A stretch of 64,000 bases of DNA from Taishania sp965247975 (GTDB lineage: Bacteria; Bacteroidota; Bacteroidia; Flavobacteriales_D; Crocinitomicaceae). A program made the translations under genes and the position numbers. The notes under the pieces are model-generated. The model saw only the letters and a list, made by a program, of their open reading frames with translations, did not search any database and was not told the origin of the DNA. How positions within the stretch are numbered: position 1 is the stretch's first letter; every line of letters starts with the position of its first letter. Positions 1 through 8,672 of this stretch are shown one piece after another. The stretch is taken from contig OZ252050.1 of assembly GCA_965247975.1 (NCBI GenBank), forward strand, positions 1,426,001 to 1,490,000, read 5' to 3'.

Positions 1-76
1 GCCAATTTACCCAAATTATTAATTGCTTTATATTCAGTACTTTACTAATGAATTATTTTTTTACCAAAAAACCAAT

Positions 77-1201
77 TCAATTCCGTTCATACCCCAAACC
101 TAAGGCTGTTTTCAAAATACTTTCATTTACCTTCGTTCCAAAATCATCAGCTTTCATTCCTTCTTTTTCACGTTTCGCCATTTCTTCGTCAATGTATTTT
201 TGACGCTCGCTTGAAAGGTTGACAATTTCGGTCTGATATTTTTTACGTTCAGCATTCTTTTCGTCTATGAATTTCAATTTTTCAGCTTCTGTTTTTCCTT
301 TTAATTCCATTGGTAATTCTTCGTCTTTGAGTTTAAGAATATCAACTTCTTTTTGGTTCACAGCATCTACAATGTCCCAAGAAGAATTAGAATAATTCGC
401 ACTTGCTTTTGCTTTTGTGCGTTCCACTTTACTTGCAATTGATTGTACCTCCGCGTCTGAATCTGCTGCTGATTGCACTAATTTTTTGCTTTCGCCAAGT
501 TTTCCATAACCATAATAGGTACGATTTAAAGAATCATTGTATGAATTAATTTGATCATCGTAAGGAGTTGGAATTGTTACAATTTTTGCGTCTGAATTGA
601 TGTTAAAATAACTTCCATTACTGCATGTTGCACCATCTTTCCAACTTTCGTTTACACCTTGATCGTATGGTCCACAGTAAATGGTATTGATGAAAATGCC
701 ACGTTTTTTTGCATCTGCGCAAACTTCTTGATAGCGAATTGGGCCTTGAGTAAAAGGTTCATTTCCTGCGATATAAATCATTTTCAAGTCACTAGGATCT
801 GTAGACCAAGTTAATTCATCCAAAGAATGTTTGATGACTGCTCCACAGAACTCATCACCACCATTTGTGCGTAAGGAAAACAATTGGTTTGAAACTTCAT
901 CTAAATCATTCGTAAGATTCAGTAAACGCAAAACGTAATGATTTTGAACAGATAAACTGCTTTTGCCATATTCGTAAATGGCGATTTCGAGTTTTGGTAC
1001 TTCTCCTTGATATCTTAACGAATTAATTTCATTTACAATACCCCATATCCGAGTTTTGGCTTGATCAATGAGACCGTCCATCGAGTTTGAAGTGTCGAAT
1101 AAAATGGCAACTTGAACCTTTTTAGAGCTTTGTTGCGCTACGAAAATATTGGAATGTACAAGTCCAACGAAAATGACGATGATGCTAACTAGTTTTTTCA
1201 T
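77..1201 (-). CDS. VWA-domain secreted protein
   Basis: 374 residues from the ATG at 1201, which is directly followed by a signal peptide (MKKLVSIIVIF...) ending near VAQQ. An upstream start at 1249 would put 16 basic and polar residues before the signal peptide and is less likely. A von Willebrand factor A fold follows, with the metal-binding (MIDAS) motif DTSNS near the mature N-terminus. The last third (KAKASANYSNSSWDIVDA onward) is charged and rich in Lys and Glu, probably helical. Family knowledge: VWA proteins bind ligands or assemble complexes through a divalent metal. The partner is not evident, and the next gene on the same strand is unrelated. Role unknown; periplasmic or surface location inferred from the signal peptide. 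Confidence 0.85.
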   Translation of the reverse strand: MKKLVSIIVIFVGLVHSNIFVAQQSSKKVQVAILFDTSNSMDGLIDQAKTRIWGIVNEINSLRYQGEVPKLEIAIYEYGKSSLSVQNHYVLRLLNLTNDLDEVSNQLFSLRTNGGDEFCGAVIKHSLDELTWSTDPSDLKMIYIAGNEPFTQGPIRYQEVCADAKKRGIFINTIYCGPYDQGVNESWKDGATCSNGSYFNINSDAKIVTIPTPYDDQINSYNDSLNRTYYGYGKLGESKKLVQSAADSDAEVQSIASKVERTKAKASANYSNSSWDIVDAVNQKEVDILKLKDEELPMELKGKTEAEKLKFIDEKNAERKKYQTEIVNLSSERQKYIDEEMAKREKEGMKADDFGTKVNESILKTALGLGYERN

Positions 1202-1307
1202 GATGCTTCGATTTTTAAACCTGTACAATCGAATGAAAGTTCGGTTCAAAGCATAGAAAAAAAACTTGGATTTTTGTGAATGGAAAATTGGAAAGTAAGT
1301 TCGATAA

Positions 1308-2096
1308 CTACTTAAACCCTCGTTGTTTTTTTATCGCGTCATACGATTCTTGAATTTTCTGGAATTTTTCTTTCGCCCCTTTTTGATATTCTTCGCCCAT
1401 TTGCGCTACTTTGTCAGGGTGAAATTTGATTGCCATTTGACGATAAGCTTTTTTCACTTCTTCATCCGTTGCACTTGGATCGATGCCAAGAACGGCATAA
1501 TCCGAATTGACATTTCGGTAAAACATGTTTTTAACCGATTCAAAATCTACATTTGAAACTCCTAACATTTGGGCAATGTTGGAAATGACATTGATTTCTG
1601 CATTTGAAACATCACCATCGGCTTTTGCAATTCCGAATAAATAATGTATCAATTGAACCCGAACTTCAGGTTGCATACGCATGCGAATATCATTACAGAT
1701 TTGTTGCAGAGGAATATTCCCAGTGTCTAAAAAGCGTTTGAGTGTTTGTAGGTGTTGCGTTGAAAATTGTGGACCAAATTGTTGTAAGAAGAATGATTTT
1801 ACATAGTTCAACTCTGCCGTTAGCACTTTTCCGTCAGCTTTCATGACAGCAGCAGAAAGTGCCATAAGCATGGTTGGCACATCATTCGTTGTTGAACTGC
1901 GTTGTTGGTAGTATTGAAAAATATCTTCAGCACCTCTGAATCCGCCACCGCTATTTCCAGCTTGCCCTTGACCTTGTGCCGCTGTTTTAATCAGCTGGTA
2001 ATTATCAATTGCTGAACCAATAAAAAAACCAATGAGTCCACCGAAAAAACTTCGAGTGAGCATGTATCCAGCAAAAGCGCCTATGAATTTAAACAA
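1308..2096 (-). CDS. DjlA-like co-chaperone (TerB + J domain)
   Basis: 262 residues. A glycine-rich hydrophobic N-terminal segment (about 5-30) resembles the membrane anchor of DjlA. A TerB-like helical domain follows (about 70-180; MALSAAVMKADGKV, IAKADGDVSNAEI). A C-terminal J domain (about 197-262) carries the HPD motif in IKFHPDKVAQ, which is needed to stimulate DnaK ATPase. This order is that of DjlA/TerB-DnaJ proteins, so it is probably an inner-membrane DnaK co-chaperone. The start at 2096 is a TTG; the first in-frame ATG (residue 12) would cut the anchor. It lies on the same strand as htpG but a strong terminator at 2111-2137 separates them. Confidence 0.88.
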   Translation of the reverse strand: MFKFIGAFAGYMLTRSFFGGLIGFFIGSAIDNYQLIKTAAQGQGQAGNSGGGFRGAEDIFQYYQQRSSTTNDVPTMLMALSAAVMKADGKVLTAELNYVKSFFLQQFGPQFSTQHLQTLKRFLDTGNIPLQQICNDIRMRMQPEVRVQLIHYLFGIAKADGDVSNAEINVISNIAQMLGVSNVDFESVKNMFYRNVNSDYAVLGIDPSATDEEVKKAYRQMAIKFHPDKVAQMGEEYQKGAKEKFQKIQESYDAIKKQRGFK

Positions 2097-2110
2097 AATG
2101 TGCAGAATTT

Positions 2111-2137
2111 AAAAAGGGGCGAACCGAAATCCGCCCC
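2111..2137 (-). terminator. Rho-independent terminator of htpG
   Basis: Perfect 6-bp GC stem GGGGCG (2116-2121) / CGCCCC (2132-2137) with a 10-nt loop. Read on the minus strand it is followed by TTTTT (2111-2115). It lies 17 bases past the htpG stop codon and just upstream of the djlA-like gene. Confidence 0.85.
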
Positions 2138-2153
2138 GACAAAGTTATATTTT

Positions 2154-4040
2154 TTATACTAATTCTATGCTTCGTTCTATAAACGCATCAAGTGATTCTC
2201 CTTTCAACATCCCTTGCGATAGCAAAGCTAAATCAGTCAATTGTTTCACTTTCGCATCTTTTTTCCCTTCTTCAATTGCAAGAATTTCGGATATTTTTGG
2301 GTGATTTGCATTTACAACCAAATTATATTTTTCTGGAAAAACACCCATGAAACCGCCACCTCCAAGTTTTTGTTGTTCCATCATTCTTCGAATAAATTCG
2401 GGTTGAGTAATGATTATTGGTGCTTCGGAAGTACTCATGCTTTCAAATTGAACAGAGAATTTTTGAGCATCCACTGTTTTTTCAAAATAAGGTTTTAATG
2501 TTTCTTCTTCTTCTTTAGAAAGTTTCGAAGGAATTTCTTCTTCTTTTTTGATCAATTTGTCAAGCGTGTCTGCATCCACACGTGAGAACATGATATTTTC
2601 TTCACTTTGCTCCATTTTCGCAATCCAATGGGGAGCTAGTGGACTATCCATGTGCAAAACGTCATAACCACGTTCTTTTGCTTTTTTCACAAAACCAAAT
2701 TGTTCTGTTGTGCTATTGGTATAAAGAACAACTACTTTTCCGTCTTTATCCGTTTGCAGCGGAGCAATTTTTTCTTTGTATTCTTCCAAGGTAAAGTAAG
2801 CATCCTCCGCATTTTTCACTAGTGCAAATGATTTCGCTTTTTCAGCAAACTTGTCTTCTGAAAGCATCCCATATTGCACAAAAACTTGCAAGTCATCCCA
2901 TTTAGATTCAAAATCAGCACGGTCATTTTTGAACATTTCCGCCAATTTATCCGCAACTTTCTTCGTAATGTGGGAAGATATTTTTTTCACATTACCATCC
3001 GCTTGCAAATACGAACGCGAAACATTCAACGGAATATCTGGTGAATCAATTACTCCATGAAGCAAAGTTAAAAACTCAGGAACTATGTTCTCAACACTAT
3101 CCGTAATAAAAACTTGATTCGAATATAAATTGATTTTATTTCGTTGAACTTCCACATTTTCCTTGATTTTAGGGAAATACAAAATTCCAGTCAAATTAAA
3201 TGGATAATCCACATTTAAATGGATATGAAACAAAGGTGGTTCGAACGACATCGGATACAATTCATGGTAAAATGAATCGTAATCTTCACGCGTTAAATCA
3301 ACTGGTGCTTTGGTCCAAGCCGGAGAAACATTATTCACTTGATTTGGTACTTCAACGGCTTCGCGTTTTACATTTCCTTTATCGTCTTTTTCGCCTGACG
3401 GAGAATCGATGTATTCTGTTTTTGTCCCAAAAATCACTGGAATTGGCAAGAATTTGCAGTATTTTGTCAAAATCTCTGTGATTCTTCCTTTTTCTAAAAA
3501 CTCCAAAGAATCTTCGGCAATGTATAGAATGATTTCTGTTCCACGATTTGTTTTTTCAATGTCTTCAATGGTGAATTCAGGAGAACCATTACTTTCCCAT
3601 TGCACGGCTTGGGCACCTTCTTGGTAACTCAAGGTTCGGATATGAACTTTTTCTGCTACCATAAAAGCGGAGTAGAATCCAAGTCCAAAATGCCCGATGA
3701 TTTGTTCCGCGCCTTCTGTTCCTTTGTATTTTTGAACAAATTCTTCCGCTCCAGAAAAAGCAATTTGATTGATGTACTTGTCAATTTCATCAGCAGTCAT
3801 GCCGATTCCGTTGTCTTGAATAGTAAGGGTTTTGTTTTCTTTATCAAGAATCACATTTACTTGTAATTCGCCTAATTCGCCTTTGAATTCACCGTTTGAT
3901 ACAAAGAATTTTAATTTTTGATTTGCGTCAACAGCATTGGAAACGAGTTCGCGCAGAAAAATTTCATGATCTGAATAAAGAAATTTCTTAATAATTGGAA
4001 ATATGTTCTCGGTTTGAACATTAATTTTGCCTGTTCTCAT
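2154..4040 (-). CDS. htpG: Molecular chaperone HtpG (Hsp90)
   Basis: 628 residues from the ATG at 4040 (MRTGKINVQTENIFP); a start at 4088 would add 16 residues that the family lacks. The N-terminal GHKL ATPase domain shows ELVSNAVDA, DNGIGM and GHFGLGFYSAFMVA. The middle domain includes the client/ATP-loop region around NVSRSYLQ, and a C-terminal dimerisation domain completes the usual Hsp90 length. Known role: ATP-dependent cytosolic chaperone in stress tolerance and late folding. It is monocistronic, with its own terminator just downstream. No TAnnTTTG box was seen immediately upstream. Confidence 0.98.
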   Translation of the reverse strand: MRTGKINVQTENIFPIIKKFLYSDHEIFLRELVSNAVDANQKLKFFVSNGEFKGELGELQVNVILDKENKTLTIQDNGIGMTADEIDKYINQIAFSGAEEFVQKYKGTEGAEQIIGHFGLGFYSAFMVAEKVHIRTLSYQEGAQAVQWESNGSPEFTIEDIEKTNRGTEIILYIAEDSLEFLEKGRITEILTKYCKFLPIPVIFGTKTEYIDSPSGEKDDKGNVKREAVEVPNQVNNVSPAWTKAPVDLTREDYDSFYHELYPMSFEPPLFHIHLNVDYPFNLTGILYFPKIKENVEVQRNKINLYSNQVFITDSVENIVPEFLTLLHGVIDSPDIPLNVSRSYLQADGNVKKISSHITKKVADKLAEMFKNDRADFESKWDDLQVFVQYGMLSEDKFAEKAKSFALVKNAEDAYFTLEEYKEKIAPLQTDKDGKVVVLYTNSTTEQFGFVKKAKERGYDVLHMDSPLAPHWIAKMEQSEENIMFSRVDADTLDKLIKKEEEIPSKLSKEEEETLKPYFEKTVDAQKFSVQFESMSTSEAPIIITQPEFIRRMMEQQKLGGGGFMGVFPEKYNLVVNANHPKISEILAIEEGKKDAKVKQLTDLALLSQGMLKGESLDAFIERSIELV

Positions 4041-4165
4041 TTTTATATTGTTTGTTTTGAATAACCATGGTGACAATGTTTGTGCCAACCAATGATTCCT
4101 GACAAAGTGTCAATTTTCGTTGATAAATGCTGACAAATAAACGGTGTTTTATTTCTTGGACTTTG

Positions 4166-4173
4166 TAACTTTG
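4166..4173 (+). promoter_or_regulatory. Bacteroidota -7 box (TAACTTTG)
   Basis: TAACTTTG fits the Bacteroidota consensus TAnnTTTG and ends 20 bases before the TTG start of the downstream membrane-protein gene at 4194. This supports that non-ATG start, because no ATG exists between the box and residue 31. Confidence 0.6.
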
Positions 4174-4193
4174 AGGCTGCTAAAAAACCGAAT

Positions 4194-5645
4194 TTGATTT
4201 TATTTACTGTTCTTATTTCTTTGTTAGGCATACTTGCATTAAGGTATGTCAAGCCATTCCAGCTTGAAGGACAATTGAATTTTATGCCAATAGCGTATAT
4301 TGTTAAACTGACAGTTGGTTTTATTTTCATTTATGTTTATTCCATTTATTATGGTTCTGAGCAATTGACGGCGGATGCAGGGAAATTCATGGAAGAAAGT
4401 CGCATTTTAACGAGTGTTTTTTTTCAATCACCAACTGATTATTTTAAGTTTTTGTTCAGCTTGGAATCGAATGACATGGTGCATCATTATCTGAGTGCAA
4501 CAAGTCATTGGGCAGGCGATCCATCAGCGATTTTGAACGATTCCAAAAACTTGGTAAAGTTCCATTCTGTGATCAATTTTGTTTCGCAAGGTAATGCACC
4601 AATCAACATGGTGATTACATGTTTTCTATCGCTTTTTGGCATTTTTCATTTGTTTAAAGCTTTTAAAAACTATGTTGCCATTTCTAAAAAATGGTTGTTT
4701 ATTGCCTTCTTAATTGCCCCAAGTACTTTGTTTTGGACTTCTGGCATTTTGAAAGAGCCATTTTTATTTTTAGGAATTGGACTTTTTTGTCGCGGCTTGA
4801 TTGTGAAAGACAAAGCTTGGAAACGCATTCTTTACCTCTTTTTTGGTGCATATTTATTGTTAAGTTTTAAAATTTACACCTTACTTTTTATATGCATTGC
4901 TTGGATTGTCTATTTGGTCATTGTTCGAATCAAAAATAGATGGCTAGGAATTTCAATTCTGGGATTAGCTGGATTCGTTTTGATTGTTGTGATCTATTTT
5001 TCGTCAAATAACAAAGTCGTGAATTTGTTGAGTGACAAGCAATATGATTTTATTGGTATTTCGAAAGGAGGAAATTATTTCAGAAACGATTCCACTTTTT
5101 TTATTTTTCAAGATGAGCAATTAAAACATTTTCGCATTGAAGGAGAAAATTACTTCTTAACGAAAGAAACCAAAGTCGAAATGGCTTTTCCTTACCAAAA
5201 AGATGAACCAAAAATTGTCACGGCACTTCCAAATAAAAAACCATGGCTTCTTGCATTTCGATTTAATCGTTGTGGAAGTTTTATTCCTGTTGATTACATC
5301 AATTATTCACCAAAAAAACTAGTTAAAAACATACCTGCTGCCATGATAAATGCTTCTATACGGCCATTTTTTAACGACCCAGGAAGTGACTTGAAATATT
5401 TGGCGTTTGCGGAGGTAATTGGTCTGTATTGTTTTTTAATCTTTGCTTTTTGGAAGCGACGAATCTTGAATCAACAGGAATTTGCTATGCTGGTTGGATT
5501 AGTTGTATTTTCTCTTTTAATGTTGCTTTTAATTGGTTGGACTACGCCTGTTTTAGGAGCCATCGTACGTTATCGATTTTCTGCCTATTTAGCCTTGACA
5601 TTGATAGTTGTGATTTTGTTAAAACCAAAAACGAATAAAGAATGA
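4194..5645 (+). CDS. Multi-pass membrane protein (function unknown)
   Basis: 483 residues with about 10 hydrophobic segments: the N-terminus (ILFTVLISLLGILAL), several between residues 45 and 275, and a C-terminal block from about 400 to 480. A soluble loop covers about 280-390. The layout (membrane helices, loop, membrane helices) resembles polysaccharide polymerase or EpsG-type proteins, but no diagnostic motif was found. The start is a TTG; a -7 box 20 bases upstream and the lack of an earlier ATG support it, though ATG 4284 cannot be excluded. The stop overlaps the ATG of the next gene in ATGA, so the two are translationally coupled. Confidence 0.75.
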   Translation: MILFTVLISLLGILALRYVKPFQLEGQLNFMPIAYIVKLTVGFIFIYVYSIYYGSEQLTADAGKFMEESRILTSVFFQSPTDYFKFLFSLESNDMVHHYLSATSHWAGDPSAILNDSKNLVKFHSVINFVSQGNAPINMVITCFLSLFGIFHLFKAFKNYVAISKKWLFIAFLIAPSTLFWTSGILKEPFLFLGIGLFCRGLIVKDKAWKRILYLFFGAYLLLSFKIYTLLFICIAWIVYLVIVRIKNRWLGISILGLAGFVLIVVIYFSSNNKVVNLLSDKQYDFIGISKGGNYFRNDSTFFIFQDEQLKHFRIEGENYFLTKETKVEMAFPYQKDEPKIVTALPNKKPWLLAFRFNRCGSFIPVDYINYSPKKLVKNIPAAMINASIRPFFNDPGSDLKYLAFAEVIGLYCFLIFAFWKRRILNQQEFAMLVGLVVFSLLMLLLIGWTTPVLGAIVRYRFSAYLALTLIVVILLKPKTNKE

Positions 5646-6406
5646 ACATGAAGAAATTTGTTTTTATCACAGGAGCAACCTCTGGTTTTGGAGAAGCTTG
5701 CGCCGAAATTTTCGCTGCAAATGGATATTCATTGATTTGCACTGGTCGGCGAAATGAGAAATTACTTGACTTAAAAGATCGGTTGAGCAAACCTGAAATT
5801 AAAATAATTACCTTAAATTTTGATGTAAGGAGCGAAAAAGAGGTAAATGAAGCAATAGATTCGCTAACGGATGAAGTGAAATCCTCCATTCAAATTTTAA
5901 TCAATAATGCAGGACTTGCTGTCGGTCGATCTTCGATTGAAGAAGGAATTACAGAAGATTGGGATCGTATGATTGATACGAATGTCAAAGGATTACTGTA
6001 TGTTTCGCGTAAAATAATTCCTTTTTTGAAAGCTAATAAATCGGGACATGTATTCAATCTGGGAAGCATTGCAGGTAAAGAAATTTATCCTGGAGGAAAT
6101 GTTTATTGCGCTTCAAAACATGCCGTTGATGCCCTTTCACGTTCCATGCGTATCGATTTGGTCGATTACAACATTAAAGTGACGAATATTGCGCCAGGCG
6201 CAGCGGAAACTGAGTTTTCGTTGGTTCGTTTCAAAGGAGATGAAAAAGTGGCAAAGGCAGTTTACGCTGGCTACGAACCTTTGATTGCGAGAGACATTGC
6301 TGAAACCATTTATTTCGTTGCAACGCGACCGCAACACGTTACCATTAACGATTTGGTAATTATGCCGACTGCACAAGCGAGTGCGACTGTTTTTAAGAAG
6401 TTTTAA
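5642..6406 (+). CDS. SDR-family NAD(P)-dependent oxidoreductase
   Basis: 254 residues, the classical short-chain dehydrogenase length. The Rossmann motif TGATSGFGEA (TGxxxGxG) lies near residue 10, NNAG near 88, the catalytic Ser in FNLGSIAG near 140, and the YxxxK pair in YCASKHA near 156. The serine-to-YASK pattern and the C-terminus resemble the YdfG group (3-hydroxy acid / L-allo-threonine dehydrogenase), but the substrate is not proven. The ATG overlaps the stop of the membrane-protein gene by 4 bases, so they form an operon. Cytosolic. Confidence 0.92.
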   Translation: MNMKKFVFITGATSGFGEACAEIFAANGYSLICTGRRNEKLLDLKDRLSKPEIKIITLNFDVRSEKEVNEAIDSLTDEVKSSIQILINNAGLAVGRSSIEEGITEDWDRMIDTNVKGLLYVSRKIIPFLKANKSGHVFNLGSIAGKEIYPGGNVYCASKHAVDALSRSMRIDLVDYNIKVTNIAPGAAETEFSLVRFKGDEKVAKAVYAGYEPLIARDIAETIYFVATRPQHVTINDLVIMPTAQASATVFKKF

Positions 6407-6462
6407 ACGATAAGCTATAAATTATAAGAGAAGGAAACTTTTTTTAATTCCAAAATTTGAAA

Positions 6463-7104
6463 TTATTGATCAAATTCAAAATCTTCGTTTTTATATTTTT
6501 CAGGTTTGAAGTAGTGATCGATTACTTCTAAAATCGAAACGAACGTATTTTTTTTGATTTTTTCAATTTTATCCTTTGAAAACCACTTCACTTTCGTGAT
6601 TCCTTCCTCAGTTTGTGGAGTGAGAATGTCATCGCCCGAATAATCCAATCCATACCAATAAGTCAATTTTAGACGGGGTTTATCTTTGAAACGATATGTA
6701 TGATAGGTGCAGCATATAAATTCTGAAATCGTTGGATTTTGAATGCCACATTCCTCTTCAATTTCGCGAATGGCTCCTGTTTTCGGGTCTTCTTTCTTCG
6801 ACAATTTTCCTTTCGGGATATCCCATTTTCCGAAGCGTTTGATGAATAGAAAGTCGTCGCCTTTGCGCACAATTCCGCCAGCTGCAATAATGCGTTTGTA
6901 ATCTTCAAACAATCGTTCAAATTCTTTGTGAGCATCTTTGGCCAACAAAACAATTGGAATTTTTGGTTCCGATTTTTTAAATAATGGAAAAACATCTGCC
7001 TCAAAAGACAACACACGTTCACTCACTAAAACGATTGATTCCGCTTTAATTGTGTTTTTTTCACAGATAATAACTGGTCTATTTTCTATAAAAACTTTGT
7101 ACAT
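6463..7104 (-). CDS. NUDIX hydrolase
   Basis: 213 residues. The N-terminal 70 residues are a helper domain without a clear match. The NUDIX fold follows, with the box in GKLSKKEDPKTGAIREIEEECG (G-x5-E-x7-REUxEExG). Family knowledge: Mg2+-dependent hydrolysis of nucleoside-diphosphate-linked compounds; the substrate cannot be read. The ATG at 7104 is preceded by GGGAG four bases away, a good Shine-Dalgarno site for this phylum. The start codon lies inside the -7 box of the divergent pyrE gene, so the two genes may compete for transcription. Confidence 0.9.
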   Translation of the reverse strand: MYKVFIENRPVIICEKNTIKAESIVLVSERVLSFEADVFPLFKKSEPKIPIVLLAKDAHKEFERLFEDYKRIIAAGGIVRKGDDFLFIKRFGKWDIPKGKLSKKEDPKTGAIREIEEECGIQNPTISEFICCTYHTYRFKDKPRLKLTYWYGLDYSGDDILTPQTEEGITKVKWFSKDKIEKIKKNTFVSILEVIDHYFKPEKYKNEDFEFDQ

Positions 7105-7107
7105 TTG
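7100..7107 (+). promoter_or_regulatory. -7 box of pyrE (TACATTTG), possibly leaderless
   Basis: TACATTTG matches TAnnTTTG exactly and ends 5 bases before the pyrE ATG (7113). Because transcription usually starts about 4-8 bases past the box, the mRNA would have almost no leader. The box also contains the start codon (CAT on plus) of the divergent NUDIX gene. Confidence 0.7.
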
Positions 7108-7112
7108 CTCCC

Positions 7113-7760
7113 ATGATTTTGAATAATGACAAGGCCCTAAAAGTAGCAGAATTTTTGTTACAAATTAAGGCGATTAAACTTCAACCTTCGAATCCTTTTA
7201 CTTGGGCTTCAGGGTGGAAGTCGCCCATTTATTGCGATAATCGCGTAACTCTTTCATATCCAACGATTCGCACATATATTCGTCAAGCATATAGTGATGC
7301 GGTAATCGAACATTTTGGTAAGCCAGATGTGATTGCAGGTGTTGCGACTGGCGGAATTGCACAAGGTGCTTTGGTTGCTCAAGAACTCGGAATTCCGTTC
7401 ATTTACGTGCGTAGCGAGCCTAAAGTTCATGGAATGGGAAATCAGATTGAAGGATTTTTTGAAGCCGGACAAAAAGTGGTTGTGATTGAAGATTTGATTT
7501 CAACAGGTGGAAGCAGTCTTAAAGCTGTTGAAGCCTTGCGCGAAGCAAAGTTAGATGTGCGCGGTTTGGTGGCAATCTTTACCTATGGTTTTTTCCTAGC
7601 AGAAGATCGCTTTGCGAATGCGAATTGTCCGTTCGTCACATTGACAGATTACGACTATTTAATCGAAAAAGCGTTGGAAGACGAGTATGTCACAAAAGCG
7701 GATTATGGTTCTTTGAAAGAATGGAAAATTAACCCTTCAACATGGAAAAATGAAAATTGA
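7113..7760 (+). CDS. pyrE: Orotate phosphoribosyltransferase
   Basis: 215 residues, normal for PyrE. The PRPP-binding loop is VVVIEDLISTGGSS (about residues 123-136), and the N-terminal KLQPSNPFTWASGWKSPIYC is typical of bacterial PyrE. Reaction: orotate + PRPP to OMP + PPi, step 5 of pyrimidine synthesis, in the cytosol. The start is fixed by the -7 box just upstream. Its 3' end overlaps the next gene by 11 bases. Confidence 0.97.
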   Translation: MILNNDKALKVAEFLLQIKAIKLQPSNPFTWASGWKSPIYCDNRVTLSYPTIRTYIRQAYSDAVIEHFGKPDVIAGVATGGIAQGALVAQELGIPFIYVRSEPKVHGMGNQIEGFFEAGQKVVVIEDLISTGGSSLKAVEALREAKLDVRGLVAIFTYGFFLAEDRFANANCPFVTLTDYDYLIEKALEDEYVTKADYGSLKEWKINPSTWKNEN

Positions 7761-8181
7761 TAGCACCAAAGTTTTAGTCAATGCCTCACAGCAAGAAGTG
7801 TTTGATTTTTTGAAAGATTCAAACAACGTTTTTCATTTGATGCCACACGATAAAATTTCGGATTGGCAAGCAACTAAAGACCAATGTTCTTTCAAAGTTC
7901 AAGGAGCAATTGTGATAACCTTGTTGCAAGATGGAGCAGATGGATTAGCTAAATTGTATATGAAAGCTGGTGAAAAATCTCCTTTTCCATTTCGTTTGAC
8001 CATTTACATCATCCCCAAAAGCGAAAACCAATCCGAAGGATTTATTCAGTTTGATGGTGAAGTAAATATGTTCTTGAAAATGATGGTTGAAAAACCTTTG
8101 ACGAGTTTGTTTAATTACATGTCGGACAAGTTGAAGGAATATTTCGCAAATCACAAAGAACAAAATTTAGGGGAAGCGTAA
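7750..8181 (+). CDS. SRPBCC-family protein
   Basis: 143 residues. The opening (KIDSTKVLVNASQQEVFDFLKD...) is the usual first strand and helix of the START/polyketide-cyclase (SRPBCC) fold, and the closing amphipathic helix (MSDKLKEYFANHKE) fits the same fold, which forms a hydrophobic ligand pocket. No catalytic residues can be assigned. It overlaps pyrE by 11 bases and is co-transcribed with it. The ligand and role are unknown; orthologues next to pyrE are common in Flavobacteriales as far as I recall. Confidence 0.85.
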   Translation: MKIDSTKVLVNASQQEVFDFLKDSNNVFHLMPHDKISDWQATKDQCSFKVQGAIVITLLQDGADGLAKLYMKAGEKSPFPFRLTIYIIPKSENQSEGFIQFDGEVNMFLKMMVEKPLTSLFNYMSDKLKEYFANHKEQNLGEA

Positions 8182-8309
8182 AAGGTTAAAAATTAAGGAC
8201 CGAAGAAGAGAAGGCTTGTCCCGACTTTTCGGGAAGTCGATTAAAAAGTTAAAAATTACGTTAATTCATAAAATTCTCATTTTTAATTTTTGATTTCCAA
8301 ATAATTTTG

Positions 8310-8317
8310 TACATTTA
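8310..8317 (+). promoter_or_regulatory. -7-like box (TACATTTA) before the candidate ncRNA
   Basis: TACATTTA differs from TAnnTTTG in one base, and its surroundings (TTTTGTACATTTACTC) closely resemble the pyrE promoter (CTTTGTACATTTGCTC). Predicted transcription start is about 8323-8326, with no credible gene start following. Confidence 0.5.
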
Positions 8318-8323
8318 CTCTAG

Positions 8324-8547
8324 TGGTACATCTATTGAATTAGAGCAGTGACCATATCCGTTCATTCGGAGCCCATATAGTTCATTCTTGAAGCTTAAAA
8401 TGTTACCTTAAGGAGCGTTTTTGTTGAATAATGGCGGGCCACAACTCTTCGGAGTATGCAGTTTTGCAACAGTGGATTACAGAAGTCAGCGACAATCCTA
8501 ATCTTGTTTTCTGGAGCTTCGGAAAACTTCGCTATATGGGTTTTTTT
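8324..8547 (+). ncRNA. Candidate structured non-coding RNA (6S-like size)
   Basis: This stretch has no convincing gene but ordered base pairing. CCCATATAG (8372-8380) pairs perfectly with CTATATGGG (8532-8540), which is followed by seven T (8541-8547) as in a terminator. Inside it, GAAGCT (8390-8395) pairs with AGCTTC (8515-8520) and AAAA (8397-8400) with TTTT (8507-8510). Local hairpins are CCG-CGG (8358-8369), CTC-TTCG-GAG near 8446-8455, and GGATT-AATCC around 8474-8498. The rod of about 170 nt with internal loops is the size of 6S RNA, but I cannot confirm the family. A promoter-like box at 8310 supports independent transcription. A second weak hairpin plus T run near 8573-8592 could extend the 3' end. 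Confidence 0.5.
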
Positions 8548-8672
8548 ATGCCTTGTTTTTAATCGGAATTTTACTACGCACAAAAGCGTATTTTTTAAAA
8601 AAAATCGAAATAGTTAAATTATTTGGAAATCAAGTTTTATAAATTTGAAAGAAAATTCTAAAATAAAAATCT

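Noticed and set aside
4043..4330. Minus-strand frame upstream of htpG
   Set aside because: It overlaps the start of the plus-strand membrane-protein gene and its promoter, and has no domain.
8431..8562. Small ORF of 43 codons (starts MAGHNSSEYAV)
   Set aside because: It lies inside the base-paired candidate RNA, has no RBS, and its composition is ordinary; the structure explains the region better. The minus-strand frame 8395-8583 was rejected for the same reason.
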